The position numbers and the translations under genes are program-made. Source: Actinoplanes sandaracinus (GTDB lineage: Bacteria > Actinomycetota > Actinomycetes > Mycobacteriales > Micromonosporaceae). Taken from it: 64,000 nt of DNA. Shown in pieces: positions 43,289 to 51,598 of this stretch (position 1 is its first letter; each line of letters begins with the position of its first letter). The notes under the pieces are model-generated. The model did no database searches. It saw only the letters and a program-made list of their open reading frames with translations, and was not told the origin of the DNA. The stretch covers positions 94,445-158,444 of the forward strand of contig NZ_JASCTH010000027.1 in assembly GCF_030009775.1 (NCBI RefSeq), given 5' to 3'.

Positions 43289-45370
43289 ATGCGGTTGCGT
43301 CGCGGCCTGATAGTTTCCTTCCTTTTCACGGCATCATTCATGATCGGCACTTCGGTGGAATCCCCGGGCGCCGCCGGCGCCCCGGAGAGCCACACCCTCA
43401 TTCCGGAACACTCTTCCACCGACGACGAGCAGCACCGCGTCCAGGACCTGGTCGGCACCCCGATGCGGGTCATCGAGCAGAAGACCAAGGAGAACGCCGA
43501 CCGGATCCAGCGCGACACCGGGCAGCGCCCCGGGACGGCACGGACCCGGGCGGCCGTCGCCGACCCCGGCGCCGCCGGATCGTGGAGCCCGGTCATCGAC
43601 ACGCCCGTCGTCCCGGTGTTCACCGCGGTGCTGCCCAACGGCAAGGTGCTGATCTGGGACTCCGTCGGCGACAAGGCCACCGAGACCTACCCGGAACACG
43701 ACTTCACCCGGGCGATGGTCTTCAACCCGGCCGACGACACGTACAAACGCGTCGACCTGCAAGGCTCCAACATCTTCTGTGCCGGGTTCGCGCACCTGCC
43801 CAACGGCAACATCCTGGTCGCCGGCGGCAACGCCAACGCGCAGCTCGCCGGCACGGTTCGCACCTACGTCTTCCACTGGCAGACCGAGACGTGGACCCGC
43901 GGCAACGACATGGCCGGCGCCCGCTGGTACCCGTCGGTCGCGGAGACAGCCAACGGTGAAGAGGTCATCATCGGTGGCGGGCCGACGACCGCCGAGGTCT
44001 ACCAGACCAACGGCGCCATCCGCGCCCTGCCGAACTTCACCAAGTACAGCGGGCGGATCTATCCGTTCATGGTGTCCCGGCCGGACGCCCAGCTCGGGGT
44101 CTTCGGCCCCGAGACGACCGGCTACACCGTCACCACCTCCGGTAACGGCGTCATCACCGGCACCGCGACCCGGGACGCCGTCAACCGCCAGTACGGCAGC
44201 TTCACCCCGTACGACATCGGAAAATCGCTGGTCGTCGGGGGCGGCGACATCACCGAAGGTGGTGTCACCCGGGTGCCCACCCGTACCGCCGTCGTCCTGA
44301 ACAGCAACACCGGCCTCAACCCGGCGGTGACCGCGACCGGCTCGATGTCCACCGGCCGCCGCCAGCTCAACGCCACCGTCCTGGCCGACGGATCGGTCCT
44401 GGCCACCGGCGGCCTGAACCGGACCTCCACGTCCGGCCTGGTCGACCTGGCCAACGCGGTGACCACAGCGGAACGGTGGAACCCCGCCACCGGGCAGTGG
44501 ACGGTGCTCGCCGCCGCGGCCCGGGTGCGGCAGTACCACTCGACGGCCGCGCTGCTGCCCGACGGGCGGGTGCTGACCGGCGGCGGCGGCATCTGCGGCG
44601 TCTGCATGAGCGTCGGCTACCTGGAGAAGAACATCGAGTATTTCACCCCGCCGTACCTGTACAAGAACGACGGCAGCGGCCAGCTCGCCGACCGGCCTGT
44701 CATCTCCGCCGCCCCGGACGGTGTCGGCATCGACGCCGTCTTCACCATCACCACCCCGCAGGCGGCCGACATCCGCAAGGTCGCCCTGGTCGGGCTCGGC
44801 GACGTCACCCACGGCGTCGACCAGGGCCAACGCTATGTGCCGCTGAAGTACACGGCCTCCGGCACGACCCTGACCGTCACCGGGCCCCCGGCCGGAGGCA
44901 CCGCGCCCCCCGGCTACTACATGCTGTTCGTCGTCGACGCCGCCGGAGTCCCCTCGGTCGCCAAGATGGTCCAGGTCGCCAAAGGCCCGACTCCACTGAT
45001 GAGCGCGATCAAGAACAGCACCGGCCGCTGCATCGACATCCCCAGCTCGTCCCTGGCCAGCCGCACCTACCTGCAGACGTACAACTGCAACAACTCCAAG
45101 GCCCAGGCCGTCACCAGATTGAGTGACAACACGCTGCGGGTCCTCGGCAACTGCATCGATGTGCCGAGCAGCAACTACGTCACCGGACAACGGATCTGGT
45201 CGTACGCCTGCAACGGCACCGGCGCGCAGACCTGGCAGTTCCGCGCCGACGGCACGATCCGCCCGGCCCGCAACACCGGCCTGTGCCTGGCCGCCGCCTC
45301 CAACGCCAACAACGCGCAGGTCTCGGTTGTCACCTGCACGCTGACCGCTTTACAGAAATGGACGTGGTAG
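43289..45370 (+). CDS. Secreted galactose-oxidase-like copper radical oxidase with C-terminal ricin-type lectin domain
   Basis: A 693-residue protein: signal peptide (1-~31), kelch-type beta-propeller and DUF1929-like domain, then a CBM13/ricin B domain (~564-693). The copper and radical residues of galactose oxidase/GlxA are all found: Cys164 (NIFCAGFAHL), Tyr214 (ARWYPSVA), Tyr416-His417 (VRQYHSTA) and His508 (LGDVTHGVDQ). This implies a Tyr-Cys cofactor oxidising a primary alcohol on a sugar or glycan to an aldehyde with release of hydrogen peroxide. The lectin domain would target it to polysaccharide. GGAAAGGACC precedes ATG 43289. Confidence 0.9.
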   Translation: MRLRRGLIVSFLFTASFMIGTSVESPGAAGAPESHTLIPEHSSTDDEQHRVQDLVGTPMRVIEQKTKENADRIQRDTGQRPGTARTRAAVADPGAAGSWSPVIDTPVVPVFTAVLPNGKVLIWDSVGDKATETYPEHDFTRAMVFNPADDTYKRVDLQGSNIFCAGFAHLPNGNILVAGGNANAQLAGTVRTYVFHWQTETWTRGNDMAGARWYPSVAETANGEEVIIGGGPTTAEVYQTNGAIRALPNFTKYSGRIYPFMVSRPDAQLGVFGPETTGYTVTTSGNGVITGTATRDAVNRQYGSFTPYDIGKSLVVGGGDITEGGVTRVPTRTAVVLNSNTGLNPAVTATGSMSTGRRQLNATVLADGSVLATGGLNRTSTSGLVDLANAVTTAERWNPATGQWTVLAAAARVRQYHSTAALLPDGRVLTGGGGICGVCMSVGYLEKNIEYFTPPYLYKNDGSGQLADRPVISAAPDGVGIDAVFTITTPQAADIRKVALVGLGDVTHGVDQGQRYVPLKYTASGTTLTVTGPPAGGTAPPGYYMLFVVDAAGVPSVAKMVQVAKGPTPLMSAIKNSTGRCIDIPSSSLASRTYLQTYNCNNSKAQAVTRLSDNTLRVLGNCIDVPSSNYVTGQRIWSYACNGTGAQTWQFRADGTIRPARNTGLCLAAASNANNAQVSVVTCTLTALQKWTW

Positions 45371-45386
45371 TGGCATTGTCTAAGCC

Positions 45387-46550
45387 GTGATCGACACCCA
45401 TGCAGCACTGGAAGCACTGATCCAGCACGCCTACCGGGAGGACTACAAGGCCGTCGGCGCGCTCGTCGACGGCCTTGCCGCCTCCCGCGACAGCACGCTG
45501 CTGCCCAAGCTGTACAAGGCGTTCGCCGACTTCCTCGACACCTCGCACCTCTACGGCTGCGAAGTGACCGCCCAGGTCCTCGCCGGGATCGCCGGCGTCA
45601 CCGCGCTCCCGACGCTGCTGCTGGCCGCCGACCGCGAACTCGAAGACGGCGAACTCGACCTGTACAGCACGCTGCACGGCCTGCTCAACGACGACCAGGA
45701 AGCGGCCCGCCCGCTGGTGCTCGCCCTGGTCCGCAGCACCAGCACCGTGAAATGCCTCGCCGGGCTGCGCGGCATGCAGCAGGTGGCCCGCCCCGAGGAC
45801 ATCGAACTGCTCGCCGAAGTCGCCACCCGTCCCGACGCGCAGGTCCGCCAGCGGGCACTCGACGTGATCCCGCACCCCGCCGACAACGAGCGGGCCTTCC
45901 GCGTCCTGGCCACCGGCCTGCAGGACCCCGACGAGGAGGTCCGCCTGCTGGTGCTCACCCGGATCGCCGCCAACCCCCACCCGGCCGCGGTCGAGCCACT
46001 CGCCCTGCTGCACACCGACCCCAGCGCGGTCGTGCGCGCGAAAGCCGCCTACGCCCTCGGCCGGATCGCCACCCCCGAGGCGCTGCCCGCCCTGCGGCTG
46101 CTGCTGCAAGACCCCGACCAGCGGGTCCGCGACCAGGCCCGCGGCGCCGTCGGTCTGGTCGGCGGCAGCACCGCCGTCGACACCCTGCTCACCGAGGCCG
46201 CCGCCACCGAACCCCGGCGCCGGGCGTCGGCCGCGAAAGCCCTCGCCAAACTCGTCGACGACGACCCCCGCGCCGAAACCCAGTTCATGCAGCTCAGCCG
46301 GGACCCCGACGGCACCGTGCGGGCCGCGGTGCTCAGCGGTCTCGCCGACATCGGCGACCCGTCGGGCCGGTGGACACCCCTGGTGATCGCATTCGCCGAC
46401 GACCCCGACGTCACCGTGCGCCACCGCGTCGCCGTCACCGCCCGGCACCTGCTGCCGGACGCCTGCGACCTGCTGGACCGCCTCGCCGCCGACCCGAAAG
46501 GCTTCGTCCGGGAAGCCGCCGAACTGGAACGCACCCGGGTCCGGCACTGA
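45387..46550 (+). CDS. HEAT-repeat protein
   Basis: A 387-residue cytoplasmic protein built of alpha-helical HEAT repeats (from ~105 on; RPEDIELLAEVATRPDAQVR, VEPLALLHTDPSAVVRAKAA YALGRIATPEALPALRLLLQ). Such repeats form scaffolds for protein binding. GTG 45387 is 16 bp after the copper oxidase gene, so the two probably share a transcript. No enzymatic motif is seen. Confidence 0.87.
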   Translation: MIDTHAALEALIQHAYREDYKAVGALVDGLAASRDSTLLPKLYKAFADFLDTSHLYGCEVTAQVLAGIAGVTALPTLLLAADRELEDGELDLYSTLHGLLNDDQEAARPLVLALVRSTSTVKCLAGLRGMQQVARPEDIELLAEVATRPDAQVRQRALDVIPHPADNERAFRVLATGLQDPDEEVRLLVLTRIAANPHPAAVEPLALLHTDPSAVVRAKAAYALGRIATPEALPALRLLLQDPDQRVRDQARGAVGLVGGSTAVDTLLTEAAATEPRRRASAAKALAKLVDDDPRAETQFMQLSRDPDGTVRAAVLSGLADIGDPSGRWTPLVIAFADDPDVTVRHRVAVTARHLLPDACDLLDRLAADPKGFVREAAELERTRVRH

Positions 46551-46709
46551 CCGGCCCGCACCAGAGGCCGATCCCCGCTGTCGGCCCGGCCACGACCAAC
46601 GACATTCACGGTACGAACGACGCCCGCCGGCTGGACCCCGCGCACCCGCACGGCCACCGCCGGCGCACACCGAACATGCGGTCAGCGACGCCGCCGAAGT
46701 GGGACACGG

Positions 46710-46729
46710 CCGGACACCACGGTGTCCGG
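46710..46729. repeat. 20-bp inverted repeat in a gene-free gap
   Basis: CCGGACACC-ac-GGTGTCCGG, perfect 9-bp arms. It lies about 160 bp after the HEAT gene stop and 216 bp before the next start. Terminator or operator are both possible. The rest of 46551-46944 shows no gene. Confidence 0.45.
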
Positions 46730-46944
46730 ATCCCGGCGACGCGCTGGCAGCCACCCGCCCCGGTCACCCGGCGGACGACGCCTCGATCGCCGTGTTGATC
46801 TCGACGATGCCGCGTTCGGTTCGCGCGAGCACCGATGCCGGCAGCCGCGGGTCCGACGAGTGCACGGATCCGCCGACGAGAGTGCGTCTGACCAAGGGGG
46901 AGAAGCCGCATTAGGTTCGGCTGAGAACACTTGGACTTCCGGTC

Positions 46945-47520
46945 ATGAAGGGTGACATGGCGATAATGGGCTCCATGTGGAAGTTGCTGATGGCCCGGGT
47001 TGCCCTTTCGGAGAACGCGTCCATGGTCGAAGTCGTAAACGCTGTGCAGTCGATGCCGTATGGGCGCCCCGCCGAGCGCACTGCGCAAGGTGCGCTCGCC
47101 GAGTGGCGGGGCACATGTTCAACCAAGCATGCGCTGTTAGCGGCCGTTCTCGCGGAACAGTGGCCGGACACCGACCCGCAGTTGATCCATCGCGTTTACC
47201 GTTGCATGCCGCAAGACGCAGCCCTTAGCTTCGGCCCCCACGCAGCCAGGGCGGTGCCCGAAGGAGGCTTGTGGGACGTGCATCGGTACCTGTCCATCAA
47301 GGTTGGTGGGAGCCGGGCTGTCATCGACGTGACGTTTCCCACCGGCCCACGCTGGGACGGAGCCGGTTCAATGCCGGTCGCGTGCGGGCCAGGAGTCGAT
47401 CACGCGGCCGGTCGCCACCCTGACACGGACAAACGCGCTCTGGAGGAGATGCATTGCGATCCCAGCGTTCGCGAGCCCTTCATCGCAGCACTCGGTACTC
47501 CGGTGAGCCACCACCATTGA
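46945..47520 (+). CDS. Transglutaminase-like (papain-fold) protein
   Basis: A 191-residue protein with a plausible Cys-His-Asp triad in the order of the transglutaminase fold: Cys58 (WRGTCSTKHALL), His113 (LWDVHRYLSI) and Asp128 (AVIDVTFPTG). The C-terminal part (ACGPGVDHAAG ... DPSVREPFIAAL) is that of an uncharacterised actinomycete family. It may be a peptidase or deamidase/transferase. Several ATGs near the start are possible. An SMI1/SUKH-like gene remnant follows at once. Confidence 0.72.
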   Translation: MKGDMAIMGSMWKLLMARVALSENASMVEVVNAVQSMPYGRPAERTAQGALAEWRGTCSTKHALLAAVLAEQWPDTDPQLIHRVYRCMPQDAALSFGPHAARAVPEGGLWDVHRYLSIKVGGSRAVIDVTFPTGPRWDGAGSMPVACGPGVDHAAGRHPDTDKRALEEMHCDPSVREPFIAALGTPVSHHH

Positions 47521-47931
47521 GCGGAACGCCCAGATTCCCATCTCGACGATTTTCATAGAGCGTCCCGGGACGACCACGTCGCCCTCACCGCGATCATCGG
47601 GATCGGCCGCGCGGGGGAGTGCTCGCTGGCCGGAGAAGCGGGCAACCGTTTCCTCATCGAGCAGTGGGGCTGTCCGGCGATCGGCGTGTATTTCGCCGAC
47701 TGTCCGTCGGCGGGCCACGACATGATCGCGTTCGACTACCGCGACTACGGGCCGGACGGCGAACCCCGCGTCGTCCACATCGACCAGAAAGCCGACTACC
47801 GGATCACCGTGCCGGCGCCGGATGTCGTGAGTCTCGTTCAGGCATTGCGGCCGGACAGCGACTACGACGACGACCGAGCGCGGCGGAAGGAACTGGACGA
47901 GATGACGCTCGGGCTTGTAACTTGCAGCTGA
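47521..47931 (+). pseudogene. SMI1/KNR4 (SUKH)-like immunity gene remnant
   Basis: Without any start codon the frame after the previous stop reads DDHVALTAIIGIGRAGECSL, GNRFLIEQWGCPAIGVYFAD, CPSAGHDMIAFDYRDYGPDG and EPRVVHIDQKADYRITVPA, ending at 47931. This is the middle and C-terminal part of a SUKH-type protein; the N-terminal ~60 residues are missing. GTG 47686 might still start an 81-residue product. Confidence 0.65.
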
Positions 47932-47960
47932 CCGCGACACCGCCCGAGGAGGTGAGACCC

Positions 47961-48020
47961 ATGAACGCTGTATCGATGTGGGTGCTCCCCCTGTGCGTCA
48001 CGGTCGGGCGATCGATGTAG
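47961..48020 (+). CDS. 19-codon leader ORF upstream of Rox
   Basis: MNAVSMWVLPLCVTVGRSM, starting at ATG 47961 with an excellent ribosome-binding site (GAGGAGGTGAGACCC) and ending in TAG directly before a stem-loop. It is in the same frame as the Rox gene; a GTG follows the TAG. The position before a hairpin that covers the Rox ribosome-binding site fits a regulatory leader peptide. Chance or a lost N-terminus are alternatives. Confidence 0.5.
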   Translation: MNAVSMWVLPLCVTVGRSM

Positions 48021-48069
48021 GTGTCGCCGGGAGCGCCTCGCCCAACAAGGCACTCCCGAAAGGCAACAC
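48021..48069 (+). promoter_or_regulatory. Stem-loop covering the Rox ribosome-binding site
   Basis: Segments GTGT, GCC, GGGAG and GCCT (48021-48038) pair with AGGC, CTCCC, GGC and ACAC (48048-48069), about 16 bp with one mismatch pair on each side and a GAAA bulge. The likely Shine-Dalgarno GAAAGG (48058-48063) is in the 3' side, 8 nt before ATG 48072. Folding would reduce Rox translation. Confidence 0.55.
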
Positions 48070-48071
48070 CT

Positions 48072-49577
48072 ATGCGTTCTCCGCATTTCACCGCCGACCG
48101 CGGCGTCCCCGGACTCCCGTCGCCGGTCTCCGGCGCCGATCGTGCGCCCCTGGAATTCGACGTGATCATCGCCGGGTGCGGGCCGACCGGCGCGATGCTG
48201 GCCGCCGAACTGCGGCTGCACGAGGTGCGAGTGCTCGTCCTGGAGAAGGAGACCGAGCCCGTGTCGTTCGCCCGCATCGTCGGTCTGCACATTCGCAGCA
48301 TCGAGCTGATGGCGATGCGCGGGCTGCTCGAGCGCGTCCTCGAACACGGGAGACAGCGTCCGGCCGCCGGCTTCTACGCCGCCATCGACAAACCCGCGCC
48401 GCAGGGCCTGGACTCCGCGTACGCCTACCTGCTGGGCATCCCGCAGCCGGTCCTCGTCGACCTGCTCGAAGAGCATGCGATCGCGCTGGGGGCGCAGGTC
48501 CGGCGCGGTGCCGCGGTGGCCGAACTCGAACAGGACGACGACGGTGTGACCGTCGAACTCGCCGACGGGCACCAGTTGCGTACGCGCTATCTCGTCGGCT
48601 GTGACGGCGGGCGCAGCACGGTGCGCAAACTGCTCGGCGTCGGTTTCCCCGGCGAGCCTTCGCGCACCGAGACACTGATGGGCGAGATGGAAGTGGGGGT
48701 GCCGCCGGAGGAGATCGCCGCCAAGATGGCCGCATCCCGCGAGACCGACAAGCGATGGAACCTCAGGCCCACGGGCGGGGGACGCTACAGCGTCATCGTT
48801 CCCGCCGCGGGAGTCAGCGATCGTGCGCAACCGCCCACGATCGAGGATTTCCAGCAACAGTTGCGCGCCGTCGCCGGGACCGATTTCGGCGTACGATCCC
48901 CGCGCTGGTTGTCTCGTTTCGGTGATGCCACGCGGCTGGCCGACCGTTACCGGGTCGGGCGGGTCCTGCTGGCCGGCGATGCGGCACACATTCATCCGCC
49001 CATCGGCGGGCAGGGCCTCAACCTGGGTGTGCAGGACGCGGTCAACCTGGGCTGGAAACTGGCCGCACAGATCCGCGGCTGGGCACCGGAGACGCTGCTG
49101 GACACCTATCAGGCCGAACGTCACCCGGTCGCCGAGGACGTGCTGGACAACACCCGCGCCCAGATGGAGCTGCTGTCGACCGGACCGGGCCCGCGGGCGG
49201 TGCGCAGGCTGCTCACCGAGCTGATGGACTTCGACGACGTGAACCGCTATCTGATCGAGAAGATCACGGCGATCGGCATCCGGTACGACTTCGGCGCGGG
49301 CCCTGATCTGCTCGGCCGCCGCCTGCCCGACATCGACGTGAAGCGGGGCCGCCTCTACGGTCTGCTGCATCGCGGCCGTGGCCTGCTGGTGGACCGCACC
49401 GAACGCCTGAGCGCCGGTGGCCGGCCGGACCGGGTCGACTACCTCGCGGATCCCACGGCGGCACTGGATGTTCCGTGCGTGCTGCTACGCCCCGATGGCC
49501 ACGTCGCCTGGATCGGCGACGATCAGCGGGACCTGGACGACCATCTCTCCCGCTGGTTCGGCGAGCCCGCCCACTGA
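48072..49577 (+). CDS. rox: Rifampicin monooxygenase-like FAD-dependent enzyme (Rox)
   Basis: A 501-residue class A flavin monooxygenase. It has the FAD GxGxxG motif (VIIAGCGPTGAMLAAELRL), the DG motif (YLVGCDGGRSTVRKLLG) and the GD motif (VLLAGDAAHIHPPIGGQGLN). Stretches such as GTDFGVRSPRWLSRFGDATR and NRYLIEKITAIGIRYDFG match Rox enzymes that hydroxylate and linearise rifamycins with NADPH. The first ~30 residues (MRSPHFTADRGVPG) are an extension compared with known Rox. Resistance to rifamycins is the expected role. The GGGGCTTGC-type rifamycin-associated element known upstream of such genes was not found. Confidence 0.9.
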   Translation: MRSPHFTADRGVPGLPSPVSGADRAPLEFDVIIAGCGPTGAMLAAELRLHEVRVLVLEKETEPVSFARIVGLHIRSIELMAMRGLLERVLEHGRQRPAAGFYAAIDKPAPQGLDSAYAYLLGIPQPVLVDLLEEHAIALGAQVRRGAAVAELEQDDDGVTVELADGHQLRTRYLVGCDGGRSTVRKLLGVGFPGEPSRTETLMGEMEVGVPPEEIAAKMAASRETDKRWNLRPTGGGRYSVIVPAAGVSDRAQPPTIEDFQQQLRAVAGTDFGVRSPRWLSRFGDATRLADRYRVGRVLLAGDAAHIHPPIGGQGLNLGVQDAVNLGWKLAAQIRGWAPETLLDTYQAERHPVAEDVLDNTRAQMELLSTGPGPRAVRRLLTELMDFDDVNRYLIEKITAIGIRYDFGAGPDLLGRRLPDIDVKRGRLYGLLHRGRGLLVDRTERLSAGGRPDRVDYLADPTAALDVPCVLLRPDGHVAWIGDDQRDLDDHLSRWFGEPAH

Positions 49578-49622
49578 TCTCACCCGGGCGACGTCAGCCG
49601 GCTTCGTTGACGCAACGGTGAC

Positions 49623-49659
49623 GCGTCATCCTGCCGGCAGCCGCCCGGCAGGATGACGC
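49623..49659. terminator. Strong hairpin after rox
   Basis: GCGTCATCCTGCCGG-cagccgc-CCGGCAGGATGACGC, perfect 15-bp arms, 46 bp after the rox stop and before the convergent GNAT gene. A clear intrinsic-type terminator without T run. Confidence 0.8.
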
Positions 49660-49666
49660 GGTGATC

Positions 49667-49692
49667 GTCACCGGCGCTTCTCAGCCGGTGAC
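49667..49692. terminator. Second hairpin between rox and GNAT
   Basis: GTCACCGGC-gcttctca-GCCGGTGAC, perfect 9-bp arms, 7 bp after the first hairpin and 10 bp before the GNAT stop. It probably terminates the convergent GNAT transcript. Confidence 0.7.
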
Positions 49693-49702
49693 GCACCCTC
49701 TT

Positions 49703-50170
49703 CTATGCCTCGGGGGCCCAACTGAGCCGCTCAGGGTCGTGGCCCCAGCCGTTGCGCTCGTAGAACGGCACCGCCCGGGGGCTGGAATGCACCGTCACGT
49801 GCTCCAACTCCAGGCGGCGGGCCTCGTCCAGCACGGCCGCCATCAGCAGCGCGCCGACCCCGCGGTCACGCAACTCGGGGACGACGAAAACGGACTGCAC
49901 GTCGCCGCCGCGCCGGGCGTACTTGTTCGCGGTGGGCACCCGATAGAGGACGGCCAGCCAAGCCATCCCGACGACCTCGCCGCCGGCCTCGGCCACGAAC
50001 GCCCGGTGCTCCGGGTGGCCCCGCATCCAGTCACCCAGCGTCGCGACGAACTCGGCCAGGTTGTCTCCGTGGTAGCCGCGCTCCTGGGTGGCGCGCCGCC
50101 AGCGCAGCCCGGCAAGGGAGGGCGCATCCGCGTCGGAGGCCCGTCGCACCGTCACATCGATATCGACCAT
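49703..50170 (-). CDS. GNAT-family N-acetyltransferase
   Basis: A 155-residue GNAT protein: VRRASDADAPSLAGLRWRRA at the N-terminus, MAWLAVLYRVPTANKYARRG GDVQSVFVVPELRDRGVGALL (acetyl-CoA motif) and SSPRAVPFYERNGWGHD. ATG 50170 is chosen; upstream frame has no protein-like sequence. It is convergent with rox and followed (in the genome) by the mraY-like gene on the same strand 106 bp upstream. Confidence 0.87.
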   Translation of the reverse strand: MVDIDVTVRRASDADAPSLAGLRWRRATQERGYHGDNLAEFVATLGDWMRGHPEHRAFVAEAGGEVVGMAWLAVLYRVPTANKYARRGGDVQSVFVVPELRDRGVGALLMAAVLDEARRLELEHVTVHSSPRAVPFYERNGWGHDPERLSWAPEA

Positions 50171-50276
50171 GCGACGATCATCCCGTTCGCGACGGATGAG
50201 GTGGCACCCCGGCGGGGAACCCCGCTGCCCCCGCGAATCACCGTCTGCGACGCGACCCGGACCGGTCGCGCGGCCT

Positions 50277-51380
50277 TTATCCCACGGCCGCCAGGAAATC
50301 CGAGTAGAACAGGCCCAGGCCGATCGCCACGCAGACACCGGCCACGGTCCAGAACCGCACCACGATGTTGACCTCGCTCCATCCGGCCAACTCGAAGTGA
50401 TGGTGCAGCGGCACCATCCGGAAGACACGTCTGCCGGTGGTCTGGAACGAGACGATCTGGATCACCCAGGTGACCGTGATGATGAAGAAGAGGCCGCCGA
50501 TCAGGATCGAGAGCAGCGTGGTGCGGGTGGCCACCGCGAGCCCGCCGATCAGGGCGCCGAGCCCGAGCGAGCCCACGTCACCCATGAAGATCCGCGCCGG
50601 GGAGGTGTTCCACCACAGGAAGCCCACGCAGGCGCCGGCCGCCGCCGCCGCGATCATGGCGATCTCCAGGGGGTCCCGGACCTGGTAGCAGTAGTCGTTC
50701 ACGCGGACGTACGCGTCGTCGGCGCACCAGTGCCGGTACTGCCAGAATCCGATCAGCGCGTACGCGCCGAGCACCAGGATCGACGCGCCGGTGGCCAGGC
50801 CGTCGAGTCCGTCGGTGAGGTTCACGCCGTTCGACATCGCCGTGATCACGAAGACGAACACGATCACCGAGCCGACCTTGCCGACGTCCAGCCAGCTGAT
50901 GTCCCGGATGAACGAGATGTGCTCGCTGGCCACGGTCTGGCCGTTGGTGCTGACCGTGTAGAGGGCGGCGATGCCGAACCCGGTGCCGACGATCGCCTGG
51001 CCGAGCAGCTTCCCTTTGGCGGACAGGCCGTCGGAGTTGCGCTTGCGGACCTTGAGGAAGTCGTCGACGAAGCCGACCGCGCCGCAGAAGACGAGAAGAC
51101 CGAGCAGGACGAGGGCCGTCATGGTCGGCTTCTCCTGGGCGATCTGCCGCTCGGGCAGCGTGGTCAGCGCCAGGTGCCCGGCGACGTAGGCGACGAGGGT
51201 CGCCACGATGAACACCACGCCACCCATCGCGGGGGTGCCCTTCTTGCCCTCGTTCGAGGCCAGCCCGATGGAACGGATCGGCTGGCCGGCCTTGAGCGCG
51301 GTGAAGACCCGGATCGCCACCGGCGTGCCGAACAGGGAGATGATGAACGCGACCGCGGCCGCGACGATGACCGCCCTCAC
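50277..51380 (-). CDS. mraY: Phospho-N-acetylmuramoyl-pentapeptide transferase (MraY), complete
   Basis: A 367-residue membrane protein with about ten helices. All family motifs are intact: GFVDDFLKVRKR (DDxxK), SNGVNLTDGLDGLATG, WWNTSPARIFMGDVGSLGLG and MVPLHHHFELAGW. It transfers phospho-MurNAc-pentapeptide to undecaprenyl phosphate, forming lipid I. No other dcw-cluster gene (murE, murF, murD, ftsW) is adjacent, so this is probably an extra copy. GTG 51380 is the likely start. It is divergent from the GT51-like gene at 51599. Confidence 0.92.
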   Translation of the reverse strand: MRAVIVAAAVAFIISLFGTPVAIRVFTALKAGQPIRSIGLASNEGKKGTPAMGGVVFIVATLVAYVAGHLALTTLPERQIAQEKPTMTALVLLGLLVFCGAVGFVDDFLKVRKRNSDGLSAKGKLLGQAIVGTGFGIAALYTVSTNGQTVASEHISFIRDISWLDVGKVGSVIVFVFVITAMSNGVNLTDGLDGLATGASILVLGAYALIGFWQYRHWCADDAYVRVNDYCYQVRDPLEIAMIAAAAAGACVGFLWWNTSPARIFMGDVGSLGLGALIGGLAVATRTTLLSILIGGLFFIITVTWVIQIVSFQTTGRRVFRMVPLHHHFELAGWSEVNIVVRFWTVAGVCVAIGLGLFYSDFLAAVG

Positions 51381-51598
51381 CGGCGAGCCTCCACGCGATG
51401 ACGTGTCGACCTGCGCCGGCCATGCTGGTAGTCCTTCACGAGATCATTGATCACGGGACACGAGCTTGCCACACGCCGAGAGACTCTCCATCGTGGCCTT
51501 TTTCCGCGGACCGGGCGAAAGGACCACCCGCAAACGATCACCGAACGGGCAGCAGACCAGCGTGCTGCGGCACGTGGCAGTGCACTTATTGTGTGGCG

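Noticed and set aside
47880..48071. Rifamycin-associated element (GGGGCTTGC-type inverted repeat) upstream of rox
   Set aside because: Searched by eye; only GGGCTTG without the second arm is present, so the element cannot be claimed.
48021..48071. GTG 48021 as the Rox start
   Set aside because: It would place the whole hairpin inside the coding region, add 17 unusual residues, and has no ribosome-binding site; ATG 48072 is preferred.
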